NCBI RefSeq assembly: GCF_000020365.1
Contig: NC_012108.1
Span: 248,001-312,000, forward strand
Direction of reading: 5' to 3'
DNA: 64,000 bases
Origin: Desulforapulum autotrophicum HRM2
Lineage (GTDB): Bacteria > Desulfobacterota > Desulfobacteria > Desulfobacterales > Desulfobacteraceae
Shown: positions 1 through 8,680 of the stretch, piece after piece
How the letters are laid out: the number at the start of each line of letters is the position of its first letter
Position numbering within the stretch: position 1 is the first letter of the stretch
The notes under the pieces: generated by a model
What the model was told of the DNA's origin: nothing
Database searches by the model: none
The model's input: the letters and a program-made list of their open reading frames with translations, nothing else
Translations under genes and position numbers: made by a program

Positions 1-140
1 ATGGAGTCAAACTCCTGGCGGACGGCCGGGTCGACCTTTGATGCCGCCTGGACGGCCCTTCCCACAAACCAGAGCATCAGGTTCAGATAGATGCGTTTCA
101 GGGGAGCGCCCCCGGGCTTGATTTCAACAAAATCTTCCAT
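1..140 (-). CDS. 5' part of an unrecognised gene, cut by the window edge
   Basis: The minus strand is open from an ATG at 140-138 to the window edge, giving 46 codons that begin MEDFVEIKPGGAPLKRIY and continue through a segment with LNLMLWFVGRA. A good Shine-Dalgarno (GGAGG) lies about 5 nt before the ATG, and codon use matches the neighbouring real genes. The LMLWFVG stretch is hydrophobic but too short to call a membrane helix. I do not recognise the family from this fragment. The direction of transcription is away from the ABC-type binding protein gene at 587. Confidence 0.6.
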   Translation of the reverse strand, partial: MEDFVEIKPGGAPLKRIYLNLMLWFVGRAVQAASKVDPAVRQEFDS

Positions 141-586
141 GACTGCCTCCTGTTTCCATCCAATATGTGTTGTGGTCCAGTTTTTTGGCCCTGGGCAAAG
201 CCTGGTTGGTCGGGTAGCAGACTGAGGTTAAAAAGATAAGCAGTCAATGTCAAGTCAAAACAAGGATGGATGTTACCTTTGCTGGAACACTGTTCTTTGC
301 AACCCGAGCCAGATTCGATCCATTTCAATGATGGCTTCACCCGGTGCGGGGCCGTTGGTGTCTGGTTTCAGGGGTGGAACATTCCGGGCCTTTTCAACCA
401 GGGCTCCCCTGGTGAGGGCCATGGCGGAATCCCGTGCCATTGGCCCCAAGGGATAAGAATAGCCCATCAAAACGTACATCCCAAGGTAGTGAAATAATAG
501 AAGGGGTGTTTTTTTATACATAAAGCGATGACGGTGTGCTATAAAAATTTGGCTGATATTTTGGTATTGGGCGAAAGGAGATATGT
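141..586. other. Intergenic region between divergent genes
   Basis: Apart from the possible small minus-strand frame at 273-479, I see no gene here. The right-hand part (about 500-560) is AT-rich, as expected for the promoter of the plus-strand gene at 587. An AAAGGAG ribosome binding site lies at 576-582. No strong hairpin or repeat was noticed. Confidence 0.5.
273..479 (-). CDS. Possible small gene or gene remnant
   Basis: This 68-codon minus-strand frame starts MYVLMGYSYPLGP. From the second methionine onward its codon choice (GCC, CTG, ACC, ATC) matches the real genes of this window. There is no convincing ribosome binding site before either methionine, no hydrophobic segment and no recognisable motif. 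It sits upstream of, and in the same direction as, the partial gene at 1-140. It could be a short real gene, or a fragment of a decayed longer gene. The longer in-frame extension toward 611 is AT-rich and looks non-coding. Confidence 0.3.
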   Translation of the reverse strand: MYVLMGYSYPLGPMARDSAMALTRGALVEKARNVPPLKPDTNGPAPGEAIIEMDRIWLGLQRTVFQQR

Positions 587-1771
587 ATGAACAAAAGATT
601 AAAGCGATCATTGATAATCACAATCATGTGCTGGTTAATGTTTGGTGTTTCGTTCACTTTGCTGCCGCCGGCCTCCTCTGCCGGTGAAGCCGGTGTCAAT
701 CCTGTAAAAAATAATGGTGTTAAATGGCGGGTGGCCCTTTACCAGGGCGGTGATTACAGTGATTACTCTAAAATCTTGCTGGCCACGGTCAAAGGGCTCA
801 TGGCCCAGGGATGGATTGAAGCCGGTGGGGTGCCAGAACCCCATACGGAAAGTACAAAAAGAATCTGGTCATGGCTCTGTAATGACATCAACAGCGAATA
901 TATCGATTTTCTCAGTGACGGATTCTACAGCGCTGATTGGGACGATGCCCTCAGGAAAAATTTAAAGAATCAGCTCTTATCAAGGGTTGAAAACAAAAAA
1001 GATATTGACCTTATTCTTGCCGTGGGCACCTGGGCTGCCCAGGATGTTTCCAAGGCGGGGATAAAGGTGCCGGGGATCGGGATTTCAATCAGTGATCCCA
1101 TTGCATCGGGGATCATAAAAAGTGTTGAGGATTCCGGGAACGATTATTTTACGGCCCGGGTGGACCCCACACGGGATGAACAGCAGATACGGATATTCCA
1201 CGATATTGTGGGGTTTAAAAGATTGGGGATTCCCTATGAGAATTCCGTTGAAGGCCGAAGCTATGCTGCAATCAGTGTCATTGAACGACTGGCAAAGGAA
1301 CTCAATTTTGAAATCGTCAGCGCGTTTACCCAGGAGACCAATGTAAGTTCAGAGGCGATTGCCGTGGAAAGTGTTAAAACCGCATTGAAAAAACTGATAA
1401 AAACTTCGGACGCCATTTATATCCCCGTGGCTCCCAACGGCATATCCTCCCAGAGCATTGCCGATCTTGTAGAGATAACCAATCAGGGCCGGATTCCCAC
1501 ATTTTCCCAATCCGGGTCAGACGAGGTCAAACAGGGGTTTTTCATGAGCATTTCCCAGTCTGAGTTCCGGTATGTGGGTGAATTTAATGCAAACTCAATT
1601 GCCCGGATCTTCAACGGGGCAAAACCGGGTGAACTCAATCAACTCTTTGAAGCTCCGCCTAAAATTGCAATTAACCTCAAGACGGCTGAAATCATTGGAT
1701 TTGATCTCCCCGTGGATGTGCTTGTTGCAGCGGATGAAATTTACCAGGAAATAGAGAAGCCATCAAAATGA
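587..1771 (+). CDS. ABC-type periplasmic substrate-binding protein (PF04392-like)
   Basis: This 394-residue protein starts with a basic N-region and a hydrophobic core (about residues 9-30, ending near ASSAGEAG), a typical Sec signal peptide, so it should act in the periplasm. The body resembles the ABC_sub_bind (TrpX-like, PF04392) family: a Rossmann-type lobe containing ILAVGTWAAQ, then GIGISISDP, and a second lobe with IYIPVAPNG. These proteins usually bind small amino-acid-like ligands, but the ligand cannot be read from the sequence. No permease or ATPase gene is adjacent, so it may act as a stand-alone receptor. It overlaps the DUF1611 gene by 4 nt (ATGA). A good AAAGGAG site precedes the ATG. 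Confidence 0.8.
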   Translation: MNKRLKRSLIITIMCWLMFGVSFTLLPPASSAGEAGVNPVKNNGVKWRVALYQGGDYSDYSKILLATVKGLMAQGWIEAGGVPEPHTESTKRIWSWLCNDINSEYIDFLSDGFYSADWDDALRKNLKNQLLSRVENKKDIDLILAVGTWAAQDVSKAGIKVPGIGISISDPIASGIIKSVEDSGNDYFTARVDPTRDEQQIRIFHDIVGFKRLGIPYENSVEGRSYAAISVIERLAKELNFEIVSAFTQETNVSSEAIAVESVKTALKKLIKTSDAIYIPVAPNGISSQSIADLVEITNQGRIPTFSQSGSDEVKQGFFMSISQSEFRYVGEFNANSIARIFNGAKPGELNQLFEAPPKIAINLKTAEIIGFDLPVDVLVAADEIYQEIEKPSK

Positions 1772-2823
1772 TCAAAAATGTAACCAAGACCAAAGCGGTT
1801 ATTCTGGCCCAGGACAGGTATGACTCGTTTTACGGAAAAACAGCCCACGGCCTGGTAAAATTTTCAAACAGATACGAGATAGCAGGTGTCATTGATTCCA
1901 ACCTTACGGGCAGGGATGCCGGAGAAGTCCTTGATGGGATTCACAGGAATATTCCCTTTTTTTCATCCCTTGGCCATGCCCTGGGCACAACCCCGGGCAT
2001 TAAAACTTTGATCATCGGCGTTGCCAATGCCGGGGGACGACTTCCCCGGGACTACTATCCGTTGATTTGTGAAGCCATCATCAAGGGGCTGGATATCGTC
2101 AACGGCCTGCACATGTTTTTGTCGGACGATCCTGAAATTGCAGGACTTGCCTTCAGGTACGGGGTCAAATTGATTGATGTGAGAAAAATTTTCAACAATC
2201 TCAGGGTATCTTTTTCAGGTAAAATTCTGGATGTGACGGCAAAGAAGGTGGCTGTTATTGGAACGGACGGCATCATCGGCAAAAGAACCACGGCCATTGA
2301 TATTTTTGAGTGCCTGCAGAAAAGAAAGATCAAAACCTCGTTTGTGGCCATGGGTCAGACAGGCTGGATGCAGGGGTTTAAGCACGCCATTGTCATTGAC
2401 GCCATTGTGCTTGATTTCCTTACCGGTGCCATTGAGGATGCCGTGTGGAAGGCCTGGAAGCAGGATGATCCTGAAGTGATCGTCACCCATGGGGAAGGTG
2501 CCATGCTGCACCCTTCGGACCCCGGCGGTTTTGAGCTCCTTGCTGCGGCAAAGCCAGAATATGTGATCCTTCAATATGCGTCGGAGCGTAAAACCTATGC
2601 GCTTTTTCCCAAGTTTGAAATGCCAAGCCTTGAACGGGAACTCAGGATCATCGAGGCCTTTGACGGCAAAAAACCCATTGCCATAACCCTGTATTCCAAG
2701 GAGATGAACCGGGAGCAGGCCTTAAAAAAGGCCAGGCAGATTCAGTCCCGGTACAATATCCTGACCCGGGTGCCCTACCATGAAAGCGTGGATGATATTG
2801 TATCTGAGATATGCGGGCCTTAG
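1768..2823 (+). CDS. DUF1611 family P-loop protein (DgcN-like)
   Basis: This 351-residue cytoplasmic protein matches the DUF1611 layout. The N-terminal Rossmann-like half (about 1-155) contains VIDSNLTGRDAGEVLDG. The C-terminal half begins with a P-loop-like GTDGIIGKRTTA (about residues 165-176), followed by GQTGWMQG and a conserved DAIVLDFLTGAIEDAV block. Some family members (DgcN) act in D-glutamate metabolism. Nothing else here proves that role, and no dgcA-like racemase partner is next to it. Its start overlaps the stop of the upstream binding-protein gene, so the two are probably translated together, perhaps linking uptake or sensing of an amino-acid-like ligand to its metabolism (inference). 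It ends 19 bp from the convergent sensor-MFS gene. Confidence 0.75.
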   Translation: MIKNVTKTKAVILAQDRYDSFYGKTAHGLVKFSNRYEIAGVIDSNLTGRDAGEVLDGIHRNIPFFSSLGHALGTTPGIKTLIIGVANAGGRLPRDYYPLICEAIIKGLDIVNGLHMFLSDDPEIAGLAFRYGVKLIDVRKIFNNLRVSFSGKILDVTAKKVAVIGTDGIIGKRTTAIDIFECLQKRKIKTSFVAMGQTGWMQGFKHAIVIDAIVLDFLTGAIEDAVWKAWKQDDPEVIVTHGEGAMLHPSDPGGFELLAAAKPEYVILQYASERKTYALFPKFEMPSLERELRIIEAFDGKKPIAITLYSKEMNREQALKKARQIQSRYNILTRVPYHESVDDIVSEICGP

Positions 2824-2842
2824 CTTCCCGGTCAGTGGTCTT

Positions 2843-5296
2843 TTACCCCTGTGCCTTTGTTGTATCTGAGAGGGCAGGGGGCTTGGCCAGGGTTTCTTTC
2901 TGGGTGACCAGGAGAAAGGCCAGGGCAGCCACCAGGTAAATAGCGCCCACCAGGGGCAGGCAGCGGTCAATGCCGAAAATAAACATCCAGCCAAAAATAA
3001 ATGGGCCGAGTATCTGTCCGATCCGGCTTGTCGCAGAGATGATGCTCAAAGCCTTTCCCTCGCCCAGGGTCTGGGTGATGGGAAGTTTCAAGAGATAGGG
3101 GTTTTGAGCCGCATACATTAGACCACCTGCCACCCCAAGCACCACAACCGAAAACAGGGTGATAACAAACCCCTGGAAACTATAATAGGCGATAAATGCA
3201 ATGCCCGTCAGAACGGAGCTTAACATGAGAAAGCCTCTCTTGTTCCGGGACTGGTCCACAAAACGGCTGATAAACGGTGCAACATACACAAGACAGATCC
3301 CGTGGAGCATGAACACCCTGCCAATGTTTGACTGGGACACCTGATGCTGGTTCAGATAGATGGGAATGCAGTAGTATAAGAAACCGATCAATGAAACAGA
3401 TGCGGGTATGGCAATGAGGGTGATCAGCCCCAGGATATTTCGGTTTGAACAAAATTTAAACAGATCCAGCCATGGGGCCGGGGTGGGGCGGTTTTTACTC
3501 CCATGCTGGGAGCTCTTTTTAACGGCGTCTGACATGAAGATGAAAACATAGATCAGGATGGAAAGGATCAGAAGCCCCCCGATTAAAAAAATTGGTTTAA
3601 ACCCCAGCCGTTCGGCCAGCATGGCACCTGCGGCTCCTCCGCAGATGCTGCCGGCATAAAGACCTGCATACAGCTGGGTGAGGGCGTGTGATTTTTCGTC
3701 GGTATTGGAATATGAAATGGCAAAGCCCTGGGCCGCCATGATGACAAAACCATAACCAAACCCTGCAACGGCCCGTGATGCGATCAGGTGAAAGGCATCC
3801 GGAGCCAGCCATGAATAAATTAATCCGGCGCCGGTCAGCACAACACCCCACAAAAAGGGTTCATGCCATCCCCTTCGGTCCAGCCAGGTGCCGGCCATGA
3901 ATATGGCCAGGCCTTCACACAGCATTTCCATTGAAATGGGCAGTGCAATGAAAATATCCTTGGGTATCCAGGCATTGGGAACATAGAGTCGGTCCATGTA
4001 CAGGGGTAAAAATGAGACACAGATATCAATGCCAAAGGAGAAGAGAAATGCGGCTGGCCGCATATCCATGTAGTGGACCTTCGTCTTTTCAATGGTTTTA
4101 TCGACCATTTGAAAAATAATGACCAAAAGTTCAAAAGAAAACAAGATGGCGATGACCAGGACGGTCACGGCATCAAGGCCAATGGCTTTAATCTGTTCCA
4201 GTGCCTTGTCCCTGGAAATGGTGGTCATAAGACGGCCCTCCTGGACCTCACCCTCCTTAACAAGGGGGGTTTTGATGGTATAGAAGTTATCTGAATCGGC
4301 CTTGCTGACGCTGGCAGCAATCTTTGCGGCCGAACCTTTCCCGGCGTCGTTCACGGCCGTATAAAGAGGCTTATTCTCGTTGGTTTGAAGTTCAATCTTT
4401 TCAATTTCCGGGGATTGTTCAATCATGCCATGGAGCAGATCTTCGACTTTAAAAAGCCCGTTGATCTTTAATCCCTTGTTCAGGAGAAATTCGATTTTAC
4501 CCTTGAGGGTGTGATTGATAAGAGCGACCTTTTCCCTGTTTATTTTCAGATAGTAGGCGTAAAAAGCGTTTCTACCGTAGACTGAAAATGCCACCTGGCA
4601 AAGGATGATAATGGCAAGGGCGGCCATCATTATCCGTTTTCCCGATTGCTTTGAACCCTTACCTGGTTTGTTCAGCTGGATCGCATTAAAGGCGATGGCG
4701 AGCAGAATGAACCCGCAACAAAGAATAATCCCTCCGGTTTTAAGGTATTTCAGGTGAACTGAATGCATGAGTCTGTCCACGCTGGCCCGGCTGAAATCAA
4801 TGATGACAAAACCGACTGTTTCCATCTGTTTGTCGTTGATGGGAATGGGAATCACATAACGCTTTGCCTGTTTTTGAACGGTAAAGCCTTCCCCGTTGGA
4901 AAGGATGGATTTGCCGGGGGTCAACCTGGCGTTGCTGCCCACAAGGTCGGGGGAAGACGAATATTTTATACTGCCGCCAGAGACCGCAATGGAAACATGG
5001 TTTTCCATTTGGAAGGAGGTATCTTTGCCCCTGTTCATCTGTTGGTGGGTCTTTTTGAGAAGGCGGTCCATACCTATAAATTTATCGATTTTTTTTCCAT
5101 ACCTCACAGCTTTTTCTATGCTGATCTGAAGATCCCTGCCAATGATTCCATAGGTTGAGGCAAGGGTTTTTACATATAATTTTTCCAGGGTGGTTGAGGT
5201 GAGAAAGGCGTTGAATGAAAGGGCTGCAAGTATCATCAAGGTGGTTGCAAAGAGGAGCTTACACTTAAATGCAGGGGTGAGTTTTGTGGTTTTCAT
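2843..5296 (-). CDS. MFS transporter with two N-terminal sensor modules
   Basis: The 817-residue product is about twice the size of a normal MFS protein. Reading from the N-terminus: TM helix (about 10-30), a roughly 150-residue extracytoplasmic region, TM helix (about 190-210), TM helix (about 225-245), a second extracytoplasmic region of about 120 residues, TM helix (about 385-405), then a complete 12-helix MFS domain (about 420-810) containing AGTWLDRRGW and ASRAVAGFGYG. The two extra modules look like CACHE-type sensors, although I cannot assign a ligand. It is the last gene of an operon with a PP2C phosphatase, anti-sigma kinase and STAS protein, suggesting a sensory role rather than simple transport. 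I chose the ATG at 5296 over an upstream in-frame TTG at 5308. Confidence 0.8.
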   Translation of the reverse strand: MKTTKLTPAFKCKLLFATTLMILAALSFNAFLTSTTLEKLYVKTLASTYGIIGRDLQISIEKAVRYGKKIDKFIGMDRLLKKTHQQMNRGKDTSFQMENHVSIAVSGGSIKYSSSPDLVGSNARLTPGKSILSNGEGFTVQKQAKRYVIPIPINDKQMETVGFVIIDFSRASVDRLMHSVHLKYLKTGGIILCCGFILLAIAFNAIQLNKPGKGSKQSGKRIMMAALAIIILCQVAFSVYGRNAFYAYYLKINREKVALINHTLKGKIEFLLNKGLKINGLFKVEDLLHGMIEQSPEIEKIELQTNENKPLYTAVNDAGKGSAAKIAASVSKADSDNFYTIKTPLVKEGEVQEGRLMTTISRDKALEQIKAIGLDAVTVLVIAILFSFELLVIIFQMVDKTIEKTKVHYMDMRPAAFLFSFGIDICVSFLPLYMDRLYVPNAWIPKDIFIALPISMEMLCEGLAIFMAGTWLDRRGWHEPFLWGVVLTGAGLIYSWLAPDAFHLIASRAVAGFGYGFVIMAAQGFAISYSNTDEKSHALTQLYAGLYAGSICGGAAGAMLAERLGFKPIFLIGGLLILSILIYVFIFMSDAVKKSSQHGSKNRPTPAPWLDLFKFCSNRNILGLITLIAIPASVSLIGFLYYCIPIYLNQHQVSQSNIGRVFMLHGICLVYVAPFISRFVDQSRNKRGFLMLSSVLTGIAFIAYYSFQGFVITLFSVVVLGVAGGLMYAAQNPYLLKLPITQTLGEGKALSIISATSRIGQILGPFIFGWMFIFGIDRCLPLVGAIYLVAALAFLLVTQKETLAKPPALSDTTKAQG

Positions 5297-5312
5297 TGGG
5301 TTATCCAAGGAA

Positions 5313-7313
5313 TTAACCGTTGTAGCGTATCATGAGCATGGCAATGTCATCGGACTGGGGGGCATCCCCTGCATGGTCGACGACCTTTTCCATGACATTT
5401 TCAATGGTCGCTTCAAGGCGGTCCAGGGGGCCGTTCTGAACCGTTTCCAGTAGTTTCCCATCGGAAAAAAGATGCTGTTCTTTGTCCATGGCTTCGGTGA
5501 CCCCGTCCGTGTAGAGGAAAAATCCGTCCCCCGGTAGAAGGTCCACGGAAATTTCCCTGTAATCGAAATCGGCAATGACCCCCACCATGGGGCCGCTCTT
5601 GTCTGTTTTATAGTTAATACTGCCGTTTTTTTCTACAAGAATGGGGTGGTTATGCCCACCGCTGGAATAGGTCAGCGCTCCCGTGCGGATGTTCAGCACG
5701 CCGATGATCAGGGTGACGAACATGGCCCGGGGGTTGTCCGCCTCCAGGATGGTGTTGATACGGGACATGATTCTGGCTGGAGAGCGTTCATGTTCGGCTG
5801 TGGTTTTGATCAGGGTTCTGGTGATCACCATGAACAGGGCAGCCGGTACTCCTTTGTCTGAAACATCGCCCAGGGTAAAACAGACATGGTCGGGATCGAG
5901 CAGGAAAAAATCGTAAAGGTCACCGCCTACCTCCTTGGCCGGTTTGATGGTGGCAAACAGGTCAAACTGGTTGTGGTCGGGAAAGGTGGGAAAGGTTTTG
6001 GGAATGATGCCCATCTGGATTTCCCTTGCCACATTCAGTTCCCCCTGGATTCTCTCCCTTGCAGCGGTGATTTCAACCAGGTTGCTGATGTTTTTTCTCA
6101 GTTCTGATTCCATGAACCCGAAGGATCGGGCAAGTTCTCCAACCTCGTCCCTGGAACGGAGGACCCGCTCTTGAATGGAGACTGCTGTGCCCGATTCAGC
6201 CGTAAAATCCTGGTTCGGTAATTTTTTGGCATGGGCTGCAAGGGCGCGCAGGGGAGAGGCAATTCGGGATACCATGAATCCAATGATCAAAAGTCCCAGG
6301 GCCAGCATAACGGCGATGAGGGTGCTTTGGCGAATCACCAGGTCCCGGGCAGGGCGCTGGATTTCCCGAACCGGGACGGTGACTCCGATATACCAGTCCA
6401 GGGGCTTAAAATAACTGATACTGGTTGCCATTTCTTCTTGTTGGGGGTCAAGGGACGAGATATGGATCAGTTTTTGATCTTCTTTGTTTTTTTCCGGGTT
6501 TTGGGTGGCAGCGGTCATCATATCGGCGAGGATGGGATGGCCTGTTTGCGTGTTGACTCCCTCTGCAAGGCCCTGGGCCAGGGCTTCTGGCGGTGAGATG
6601 ATAAAGGTCTTTTTCCCGGTGAACATAAAGGCGTAACCTCCCTTGATCATAACCAGTTCCCGGGCGGAGGCTTCAAGGGATGTGATAATTCTGGCCAGTT
6701 TTTTTTCAGCCTCGGCTTCGATGTCGTTGATATCAAGAATTGTGGCAAGGGTGCACTGCCAGGTGGGAAATGGAACAAAATAGGTCAGAATCTGTTTTTC
6801 CCCCAGGTTGACCACGGCATAGTCCCCCCGGGCTGAAATTTTGTCCCAGGCCATGGTTCCGGCAAGGTTTCTACCCTTGACATCGGTGAGGGTCTGGAAG
6901 ATTTTGGATGTGAACCTGGGGCTAGATGTTGCCATCACCCGGGTTTCCCGGTTCAAGAGAAGGTAGTGGATATTCTTGAACGGTATGGTCTGTATCCATT
7001 TTTCTGCCCCGGTTTTCCCGGTTTCTTCTTCAAATTTATTAAAAGATTTAAGCACTGACAGGGCCAGAAGCGCCGCCTCCTTGAGCTGCCCCCTTTTTTC
7101 CAGGGTCATCTCCATTTTGGCCCGTAACAGGGAACGATACTCGTCCTCTGTGTTAAGGCGGACATAGGCCAGCATTTTTTCAGCAGCTTCCCTCTGGGAG
7201 GAGAGCATGGCCTGGCCCACATCCCGGTGGGTGAAGTAGATATTTGCCCCGGCCGTCAGCGTCATAATCAGGGCGATTGAGATAAGAATTTTAAATTTAA
7301 TGGAAAAAAACAT
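5313..7313 (-). CDS. Membrane PP2C (SpoIIE/RsbU-type) serine phosphatase with sensor and HAMP
   Basis: The product has 666 residues: TM helix (about 7-27), a large extracytoplasmic sensor region (about 28-330), a second TM helix (about 335-355), a HAMP linker containing SRIASPLRALAAHAKK, a coiled segment, and a C-terminal PP2C domain (about 440-666). The phosphatase motifs KEVGGDLYDFF, LGDVSDKGVPAALFM, SSGGHNHP and YTDGVTEA are intact, and the end carries the metal-binding SDDIAML. In RsbU-like systems this domain dephosphorylates a STAS protein, freeing it to bind the anti-sigma kinase; both presumed partners are encoded immediately upstream in the operon. An AGGA-type ribosome site precedes the ATG. 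The sensed signal is unknown. Confidence 0.9.
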   Translation of the reverse strand: MFFSIKFKILISIALIMTLTAGANIYFTHRDVGQAMLSSQREAAEKMLAYVRLNTEDEYRSLLRAKMEMTLEKRGQLKEAALLALSVLKSFNKFEEETGKTGAEKWIQTIPFKNIHYLLLNRETRVMATSSPRFTSKIFQTLTDVKGRNLAGTMAWDKISARGDYAVVNLGEKQILTYFVPFPTWQCTLATILDINDIEAEAEKKLARIITSLEASARELVMIKGGYAFMFTGKKTFIISPPEALAQGLAEGVNTQTGHPILADMMTAATQNPEKNKEDQKLIHISSLDPQQEEMATSISYFKPLDWYIGVTVPVREIQRPARDLVIRQSTLIAVMLALGLLIIGFMVSRIASPLRALAAHAKKLPNQDFTAESGTAVSIQERVLRSRDEVGELARSFGFMESELRKNISNLVEITAARERIQGELNVAREIQMGIIPKTFPTFPDHNQFDLFATIKPAKEVGGDLYDFFLLDPDHVCFTLGDVSDKGVPAALFMVITRTLIKTTAEHERSPARIMSRINTILEADNPRAMFVTLIIGVLNIRTGALTYSSGGHNHPILVEKNGSINYKTDKSGPMVGVIADFDYREISVDLLPGDGFFLYTDGVTEAMDKEQHLFSDGKLLETVQNGPLDRLEATIENVMEKVVDHAGDAPQSDDIAMLMIRYNG

Positions 7314-7321
7314 GGGGGTTC

Positions 7322-7804
7322 CTATTCGGTTTTATTGAAGGTCAGGTGGAGGGTATTCTCATTGTTGCAGCGTTCATAGGCGACTTTGTCCATGAATTTT
7401 TTTACCATCATCACCCCGAGGCCGCCGATGGGTCGGTCCATGAGGTTACTTTTAACGTCGGGGGCAGCCATTCCAAGGGGATTAAAGGCGACACCTGTGT
7501 CTGAAATGGAAATAAAGACCTGGTCCCCCTGGTCCTCGAATCCTATGGAGATTTTTCCTGTTTCTGCCGGGGCATAGGCGTGGTTGATAATGTTCATCAC
7601 CACCTCTTCCAGGGCAATGGAGAGCTGAATCAAACGTTTTGGACCGAGTCCTGATTGTTGTGCCAGGGTTTCCACATGTTCCTGGAGAAGTGGAAGGGAT
7701 GCGAGTTCTGCAGGCCATGACACTCGTTTCAATTGAAAAACCTCCCCTTTTCTTCTGAACTCCGCGCCAGCCCAAACCTGTTGCCGAGTTTCATCTGTTG
7801 CCAT
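7322..7804 (-). CDS. RsbW-like anti-sigma factor serine kinase (HATPase_c)
   Basis: This 160-residue protein has a GHKL ATPase fold: the N-box is EEVVMNIINHAY (about residues 80-91), the G1 box is ISDTGVAFNP, and a glycine-rich lid is GGLGVMMVKKFMD. These are features of RsbW/SpoIIAB anti-sigma kinases, which phosphorylate the STAS partner and bind a sigma factor. The frame can start at a TTG at 7813, but the ATG at 7804 has GAGG just upstream and is preferred. It lies 9 bp before the phosphatase gene and follows the STAS gene, completing a partner-switching cassette. No sigma factor gene is adjacent, so its target lies elsewhere or is not a sigma factor. Confidence 0.85.
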   Translation of the reverse strand: MATDETRQQVWAGAEFRRKGEVFQLKRVSWPAELASLPLLQEHVETLAQQSGLGPKRLIQLSIALEEVVMNIINHAYAPAETGKISIGFEDQGDQVFISISDTGVAFNPLGMAAPDVKSNLMDRPIGGLGVMMVKKFMDKVAYERCNNENTLHLTFNKTE

Positions 7805-7855
7805 GCCCCTCAAGGCATGGTCATTTAAAAAAATAAACCGGTTCGGTTTATTTCA

Positions 7856-8185
7856 TCAGGCGAAAAAAGTGTCATCCAGGGTATCATGGATTTCGAACAA
7901 CGCATAAAAGCCTGAGATGTCAAAGACATCCTTGACATTGCCGGATACGGCTGCAAATCCAATCTTTCGTCCAAGGGCATGGAGTTTTTTGGCAATTAGA
8001 AGAATTACCCTGAGCCCTGCACTGCTGATGTATTCAAGAGCGTCCATGGAGATGATGATGTTCTCCTTTTCGTTCTGTATAATATCTGTCAATTTTGCCT
8101 CGAGTTCGCCTGCGGTTACGGCGTCCAGACGTCCTTTGATGAAAAGGATGACACTCTCTCCTCTTTTTTCTACCTTAAGCTCCAC
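7856..8185 (-). CDS. STAS-domain anti-anti-sigma factor (RsbV/SpoIIAA-like)
   Basis: This 109-residue single STAS domain starts with MELKVEKRGESVILFIKGR. The conserved YISSAGLRVI block (about residues 54-63) contains the serine that the kinase would phosphorylate. It is the first gene of the partner-switching operon, preceding the anti-sigma kinase by about 50 bp. Translation starts at GTG (8185) with GGAG 9 nt upstream. Family knowledge predicts that the unphosphorylated protein sequesters the kinase, while the PP2C phosphatase encoded downstream resets it. Confidence 0.88.
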   Translation of the reverse strand: MELKVEKRGESVILFIKGRLDAVTAGELEAKLTDIIQNEKENIIISMDALEYISSAGLRVILLIAKKLHALGRKIGFAAVSGNVKDVFDISGFYALFEIHDTLDDTFFA

Positions 8186-8680
8186 CTTTTATTCTCCGTT
8201 TAACTGGTTATGGGGCATGGCAAAGAATCCAGACCGATTCATGCCATGGCCCTTGGGTTGCATACAAGCCTTTAAGAATAAAACAGCCCACAGGGTTGAA
8301 TAAATCAGTTCCCATGGGGAGTGAAACGGATAGTATGGGAATATGATTTTAAAATCAATCCCTTTTCAGGGAGGCAATCTGTAATCTGATTCCAAGTAAG
8401 TAGTTTTAATAAATCTCTTACTTGATAAAGAGGTGGGCATTCCCACCATGGCGAATGTTCTCCTGGCACAGGCACTTTTTGCCGATGCCCGTGAAAATAC
8501 CTATATCCCCGGGGACCTTTTGCGTCAGGTGGCAAATGTACTGCTCTGGATCAAGTTTCTGGAAAAAAATAATTTACTGATTTGTGGTTTCTTGACCCTG
8601 GTCAAGGAAATTATACGGCCCGTGGTGTACCTTCATGGTTATGATGAGAAATAAACGAAAAACCAAATGGAGGGATCAAT
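8186..8680. other. Intergenic control region between STAS operon and hcp
   Basis: This 495-bp divergent region has no convincing gene. A plus-strand frame at 8433-8654 lacks a ribosome site and overlaps the palindrome below. Visible structure includes an 8-bp inverted repeat, CAAGTAAG/CTTACTTG (about 8393-8425), a small perfect hairpin, GGTGGG-CATT-CCCACC (about 8432-8447), and the perfect operator-like palindrome at 8591-8606. It should hold the promoters of both the partner-switching operon and hcp. Confidence 0.6.
8591..8606 (+). promoter_or_regulatory. CRP/FNR-type operator upstream of hcp (HcpR-like)
   Basis: The sequence CTTGACCCTGGTCAAG is a perfect 7-bp inverted repeat with a 2-bp spacer, about 75 bp before the hcp start codon. 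TTGAC half sites of this shape are bound by CRP/FNR-family regulators. In Desulfovibrio and relatives the family member HcpR controls hcp in response to nitrosative stress. A TATACG element 6 bp downstream could be a -10 box, but the transcription start is not certain. Confidence 0.65.

Noticed and set aside
8433-8654. 73-codon plus-strand frame upstream of hcp
   Set aside because: It has no ribosome site and covers the operator-like palindrome and probable hcp promoter.
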